Origin: Dialister sp. UBA6422
Lineage (GTDB): Bacteria; Bacillota; Negativicutes; Veillonellales; Dialisteraceae
Length of the DNA: 8,360 nt
Direction: 5' to 3'
Assembly: GCA_002439665.1 (NCBI GenBank)
Contig: DJPC01000020.1
Location: forward strand, 1 to 8,360
Shown: positions 5,606 to 8,360 of the stretch, in pieces
Layout: every line of letters begins with the position of its first letter
How positions within the stretch are numbered: the stretch's first letter is position 1
Program-made: the position numbers and the translations under genes
Notes under the pieces: generated by a model
Database searches by the model: none
Told to the model about the DNA's origin: nothing
The model's input: only the letters and a program-made list of their open reading frames with translations

Positions 5606-5998
5606 GTATTTTCACTTCCTTATAAGTCAATAGTTCTGTCAGTGATGGATAGGGCCCATACTTTCATTCATTAAACCACAATCTTAAAGTTCTGTTATCA
5701 ATATCATGGTAAGGAGACTGCTAGCTGTTATATCACACTGTCACACGTTTAAGGTTCTATTGTATATCATCACATAATGGATACATGATACAAGTCCTTT
5801 TGCAAGGTATTTGCCCCGGTATGTCAACAAGTAAATGATGATGCCATTGAATCACTAATGATTTTGGGGGTATAACTTTTGCAATATATCAGATGTGATA
5901 CACGCTAAATCGCTACTAGAAATAATTAGAACCTTTACTCCACGTTTTTATTGTTATGATTTTCTAGGAAAATCACTACAACAAAGCTCTTATTTCAT
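5606..5998. other. 393-bp non-coding gap where tadB is expected
   Basis: No frame on either strand stays open at gene length here, and stops are frequent in all frames. In Tad loci the order cpaF-tadB-tadC is the rule, so this is the slot for tadB, but none of the three leftward frames shows the T2SF motif (QLPDxLxLL...AG). One 30-codon leftward stretch (5947-5858) reads KVLIISSSDLACITSDILQ and onward, resembling the first strand and helix of a receiver-like domain. It follows GGAG but lacks a start codon, so a decayed gene is conceivable. A two-codon reading frame ATG-AAA-TAA begins directly after the cpaF stop. The only other structure is the hairpin at 5951-5981. I find no convincing tadC promoter. 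Confidence 0.5.
5951..5981. repeat. AT-rich hairpin just after cpaF
   Basis: TGATTTTC (5957-5964) pairs with GAAAATCA (5968-5975) around a three-base loop. After a two-base internal loop, TTGT (5951-5954) pairs with ACAA (5978-5981). It begins 17 bases past the cpaF stop on the leftward transcript. No T-run follows, so termination would be inefficient. Confidence 0.5.
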
Positions 5999-7405
5999 CT
6001 ACTCCTCTTCCCAAAAATCTGTAGCCCCTCCAGCAAACAAGCTCTTTGGTACTTCTACGCCGTGAATTTTAAATTTCGACAAAAACTGGGGTTGCAGTCC
6101 TGTGGGAGCAAATGAACCTATCGCTTTTCCATTTTCATCAAATCCAGTCTGATGATAACGGAAGATATCCTGCAAAACGATGACATCACCTTCCATCTGC
6201 TGTACTTCGGTGATATAGGTGATTTTACGAGACCCATCTTGTATACGAGACTGGTGAATGATGAGATCCAAAGCGGATGCGATCTGTGTACGGATAGCAC
6301 GGACAGGAAGTTCAAAACCACTCATAAGGACCATGGTTTCAAGACGAGACAGTACGTCTCTTGGACTGTTGGCATGGGCAGTGGTCAGAGAGCCGTCGTG
6401 GCCAGTATTCATGGCTTGCAGCATGTCCAGTGCTTCCCCTCCACGGACTTCGCCTACGATGATACGATCCGGACGCATACGGAGTGCATTTCTAACCAAA
6501 TCACGGATGGTCACAGCCCCTTTTCCTTCAATATTAGAAGGACGAGATTCCAAAGTCACTACATGAGGCTGCTCTAAACGAAGTTCTGCTGCATCTTCGA
6601 TGGTGACAATACGTTCATCGGTGGGGATGAAAGAAGAAAGCACATTCAATGTGGTCGTTTTACCAGAACCTGTACCACCACTGACCAAAATATTCAGCTT
6701 TGCTTTTACACAAGCCCTAAGGAAGTCTGCCATTTCTTTGGATAAAGTACCATAAGAAATGAGATGATCCACCGAGAGTGGAGTCTTAGAAAATTTACGG
6801 ATCGTAAGGCATGGTCCGATAAGAGACAAGGGCGGAATAATGATGTTAACACGAGACCCATCTTCCAGGCGGGCATCCACCAAAGGCGATGCTTCATCTA
6901 CGTGACGTCCCAAGGGCGTAACAATTTTTTCAATGACCCCCATGAGATGTGTATTATCGTGGAACTGTGCATTGGTCAGATATAATTTTCCTTTGCGTTC
7001 GATATAAATTTTCTTAGGTCCATTGACCATAACTTCAGTGACTGTTTCATCTTTCAAAAATGGTTCAATAGGTCCTAATCCAAAAATTTCATCGCAAATA
7101 TCAGAAACAAGACGATTGCGTTCACCACGTGGCACGGCAAAAGGATTTTCCTGAAGTACCTGCTGCACAAATCCTGCAATCACAGTTTCTACTTCTTGCC
7201 GATTATGACTCCTGCCATCTAAAATCTGTTGCTGCTGGGTCGTCATTTCATCTACAATACGGCGATGAATTTCTACCTTCAGTTCCTGATAGTTTGCTTC
7301 CTTGGCCGCATTGGTACGACCAGCGAAGATCTGGCTTTGACTTTGTTTCTTCTGTTCTTCTTTTTCTACACCTTCCCGGCGTCCCAAACGTTCCAGTAGT
7401 TTCAA
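5999..7405 (-). CDS. cpaF: CpaF/TadA-type secretion ATPase of the Tad pilus
   Basis: This is the hexameric cytoplasmic AAA-like ATPase that drives Flp pilus assembly (type II/IV secretion ATPase, CpaF branch). Residues about 40-230 are the N-terminal domains, including EIFGLGPIEPFLKD and TEVMVNGP. Walker A is GGTGSGKT at 243-250. The Asp box includes IVTIEDAAELRL (266-277), Walker B RIIVGEVRGGEALDML (314-329, Glu319), and the His box GHDGSLTTAHANS (335-347). All catalytic motifs are intact and the 468-residue length is normal. The start is TTG (7405-7403), supported by AGAGGTGG (complement of 7410-7417); the next Met is at residue 54 and would remove conserved-looking N-terminal sequence. The basic, Gln-rich N-terminus before residue 40 is variable in the family. 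It is flanked by tadE upstream and the gap plus tadC downstream. Confidence 0.95.
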   Translation of the reverse strand: MKLLERLGRREGVEKEEQKKQSQSQIFAGRTNAAKEANYQELKVEIHRRIVDEMTTQQQQILDGRSHNRQEVETVIAGFVQQVLQENPFAVPRGERNRLVSDICDEIFGLGPIEPFLKDETVTEVMVNGPKKIYIERKGKLYLTNAQFHDNTHLMGVIEKIVTPLGRHVDEASPLVDARLEDGSRVNIIIPPLSLIGPCLTIRKFSKTPLSVDHLISYGTLSKEMADFLRACVKAKLNILVSGGTGSGKTTTLNVLSSFIPTDERIVTIEDAAELRLEQPHVVTLESRPSNIEGKGAVTIRDLVRNALRMRPDRIIVGEVRGGEALDMLQAMNTGHDGSLTTAHANSPRDVLSRLETMVLMSGFELPVRAIRTQIASALDLIIHQSRIQDGSRKITYITEVQQMEGDVIVLQDIFRYHQTGFDENGKAIGSFAPTGLQPQFLSKFKIHGVEVPKSLFAGGATDFWEEE

Positions 7406-7452
7406 AATGCCACCTCTTTTTTAATGAGTAATGTGAAGTGCGTCATGAAGGA

Positions 7453-7480
7453 AGCCTGGCATTAATCAAATTGCCAGGCT
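7453..7480. repeat. Hairpin between tadE and cpaF
   Basis: AGCCTGGCA (7453-7461) and TGCCAGGCT (7472-7480) form a perfect 9-bp stem with a 10-base loop in the 107-base space between tadE and cpaF. On the leftward transcript it is followed by TTCCTTC, not a true T-run. It may act as a partial terminator or an RNase stop that keeps pilin message more abundant than ATPase message. Confidence 0.6.
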
Positions 7481-7512
7481 AAATTCTAAAATAAAAATTT
7501 CATCTACTATCC

Positions 7513-8022
7513 CTAACTCCCAGACGAAGAAGTGGGATATTCATCATAGACATAGTAGGTAATTTCATAATCATAATTCCTACTGTCAATGAGACCTAGA
7601 TTTTCAAGCGTATTGACAAATCCCTTGCCTTTATTCAGTGTCATAACCACATCTACAGTCAATGAATCTTTTGGGGCATCTGTTGCTTTAGAGCTCCCTG
7701 GTTCATAGACATGAAAGTTCCCTCTTTGATAGACATATAAGGTAGTAATAAACTGCTTAGCATTCTCATCATTTTGGGCAGCATAGAGCATGTTATCATA
7801 TTTTTCTTCGATTCTTTGATACTTGGTCTCTCCCCCATTTTTTATATTCTCTGCATCATCTTGCATGACAGCCACTTCTCTCCCGGCTGTCCTTGCTAGA
7901 TTACTCAAAGTCATATAGTCACTAAAGAAAAATCCCACATACATAATGCCACAAATGATCAATAAAAAAACAGGGAGCAATAAAGCAAACTCAACAATAT
8001 CCTGTCCTTTTTGTGCTTTCAT
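7513..8022 (-). CDS. tadE: TadE-like minor pseudopilin
   Basis: This 169-residue protein has the TadE/TadG-like layout: a short basic N-terminus (MKAQKG), then QDIVEFALLLPVFLLIICGI, the hallmark class III prepilin motif running into a single membrane helix (about 9-32), and a hydrophilic extracellular domain to the C-terminus. Expected cleavage by the prepilin peptidase is after Gly6, with Glu at +5. TadE proteins act as minor pseudopilins in Flp pilus assembly. The start at 8022 is chosen because AAAGGAGA (complement of 8031-8038) lies upstream at good spacing. An in-frame TTG at 8067 would overlap the flp stop and has no ribosome site. The tail is Ser/Gly-rich (SSSGS). The gene is 41 bases downstream of flp. 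TadE and TadF/TadG are hard to tell apart without alignment. Confidence 0.85.
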   Translation of the reverse strand: MKAQKGQDIVEFALLLPVFLLIICGIMYVGFFFSDYMTLSNLARTAGREVAVMQDDAENIKNGGETKYQRIEEKYDNMLYAAQNDENAKQFITTLYVYQRGNFHVYEPGSSKATDAPKDSLTVDVVMTLNKGKGFVNTLENLGLIDSRNYDYEITYYVYDEYPTSSSGS

Positions 8023-8063
8023 ACGTGAATTCTCCTTTCTCATTAATGAATACAAAAACAATT

Positions 8064-8276
8064 TCAAGGATTATATGGTGGCATATAGGCCGTTGCTGGA
8101 ATCATATTCTTTGCTTTCACAAAAATAGTTTTGATATCTTGCTGCAATCCACCTTGTGAATAAATGAGATAACCGATCCCCACCACAATAGCTAAAATTA
8201 AAGCATACTCGATGACATTCTGTGCTTTTTCTCTGAAGTAGGGTCTAAGGTAAAAATCATATAGGTAATAGATCAT
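8064..8276 (-). CDS. flp: Flp-type class IVb pilin precursor
   Basis: This 70-residue protein fits the Flp pilin family: a leader of about 18 residues rich in aromatic residues (MIYYLYDFYLRPYF...), the processing motif EKA-QNVIEY, and one hydrophobic helix (ALILAIVVGIGYLIYS, 25-40). It ends in a short polar tail with a proline-rich C-terminus (PPYNP). Glu23 and Tyr24 are the conserved pair that follows the cleavage site. The residue before the cut is Ala18, where Gly is usual, which is noteworthy. After processing by the TadV/CpaA peptidase it would form the pilus filament. The ATG at 8276 has a perfect AGGAGG (complement of 8283-8288) six bases upstream, consistent with high expression. It is the first gene of the leftward cluster visible here and is preceded by a large hairpin. 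Confidence 0.87.
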   Translation of the reverse strand: MIYYLYDFYLRPYFREKAQNVIEYALILAIVVGIGYLIYSQGGLQQDIKTIFVKAKNMIPATAYMPPYNP

Positions 8277-8307
8277 ATGATACCTCCTATCATCATTTCT
8301 ACTATAA

Positions 8308-8359
8308 AAGTCCTTTAGGAAAAAGAGTAAAAATAGTTACTCCTCTTCCTAAAGGACTT
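8308..8359 (-). promoter_or_regulatory. Long near-perfect hairpin upstream of flp
   Basis: AAGTCCTTTAGGAA (8308-8321) pairs perfectly with TTCCTAAAGGACTT (8346-8359). After a three-position stretch with two mismatches, GAGTAA (8325-8330) pairs with TTACTC (8337-8342), giving about 21 pairs in a 23-bp stem with a six-base loop. On the leftward strand it ends in CTTTTATAG, 31 bases before the flp ATG. It is either the terminator of an upstream gene or a leader hairpin. Since 31 bases, including the ribosome site, leave no room for a promoter, a leader attenuator or mRNA-stabilising role for flp is at least as likely. Confidence 0.65.
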
Positions 8360-8360
8360 C

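Noticed and set aside
4842..5633. Rightward open frames opposite tadC
   Set aside because: They are antisense images of a well-supported TadC frame, rich in Arg and Ser in the way shadow frames usually are.
5822..5827. Perfect TTGACA (leftward) as a -35 for tadC
   Set aside because: No acceptable -10 lies 16-18 bases downstream on that strand.
6152..6577. A 141-codon rightward open frame opposite cpaF
   Set aside because: It lies wholly antisense to conserved CpaF motifs (Walker B and His box), has no domain and no ribosome site.
8023..8067. Upstream TTG start that would add 15 residues to the TadE protein
   Set aside because: It overlaps the flp stop, has no ribosome site and would put extra residues before the processing motif; the ATG at 8022 has a strong AAAGGAGA.

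Overview
The window looks like a chromosomal segment of a moderately AT-rich member of the Firmicutes. A Negativicutes-type gut or rumen anaerobe is my best guess, from protein style and the strong AGGAGG-type ribosome binding sites, but taxonomy cannot be fixed from this sequence alone. There are no rRNA or tRNA genes, no insertion sequences and no CRISPR array.

Layout. The left half is read rightward. queF (109-603, preQ0 reductase of queuosine biosynthesis) ends at a hairpin terminator and is followed by an unusual heptamer-repeat element (652-729). Next, behind a candidate promoter overlapped by a 21-bp-spaced direct repeat, come a stand-alone PAS-domain protein with a conserved-looking Cys pattern (930-1310) and a large PAS / degenerate GGDEF / intact EAL / PAS / PAS protein (about 1429-3927), a predicted c-di-GMP phosphodiesterase. 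A strong terminator closes this half at about 3965. The right half is read leftward and converges on it. It is a Tad/Flp pilus locus: flp pilin (8276-8064), a TadE-like pseudopilin (8022-7513), the CpaF/TadA ATPase (7405-5999), a 393-bp gap with no intact gene, the TadC platform protein (5605-4676) and, last, a DUF192 protein (4562-4197). A bidirectional terminator near 4101-4134 ends it.

How the genes fit together. CpaF powers assembly of Flp pilin through an inner-membrane platform that normally contains both TadB and TadC. TadE is a minor pseudopilin. The c-di-GMP phosphodiesterase and its PAS companion next door are natural candidates for controlling attachment, but that link is inferred from position only. 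The prepilin peptidase, CpaB/RcpC and TadZ are not in the window and may lie beyond position 8360, where the operon promoter should also be.

Most notable points: tadB is missing from its usual slot, and the slot holds non-coding sequence with a possible gene fossil. The DUF192 gene is bracketed by an imperfect direct repeat and carries two strong hairpins inside its coding sequence. Every junction of the Tad operon holds an inverted repeat, including a near-perfect 23-bp stem just before flp. The Flp pilin appears to have Ala instead of Gly before its processing site. The heptamer element after queF folds back on itself. I see no convincing wholly new system; the best candidates for follow-up are the TadB-less locus with its DUF192 appendage and the heptamer repeats.
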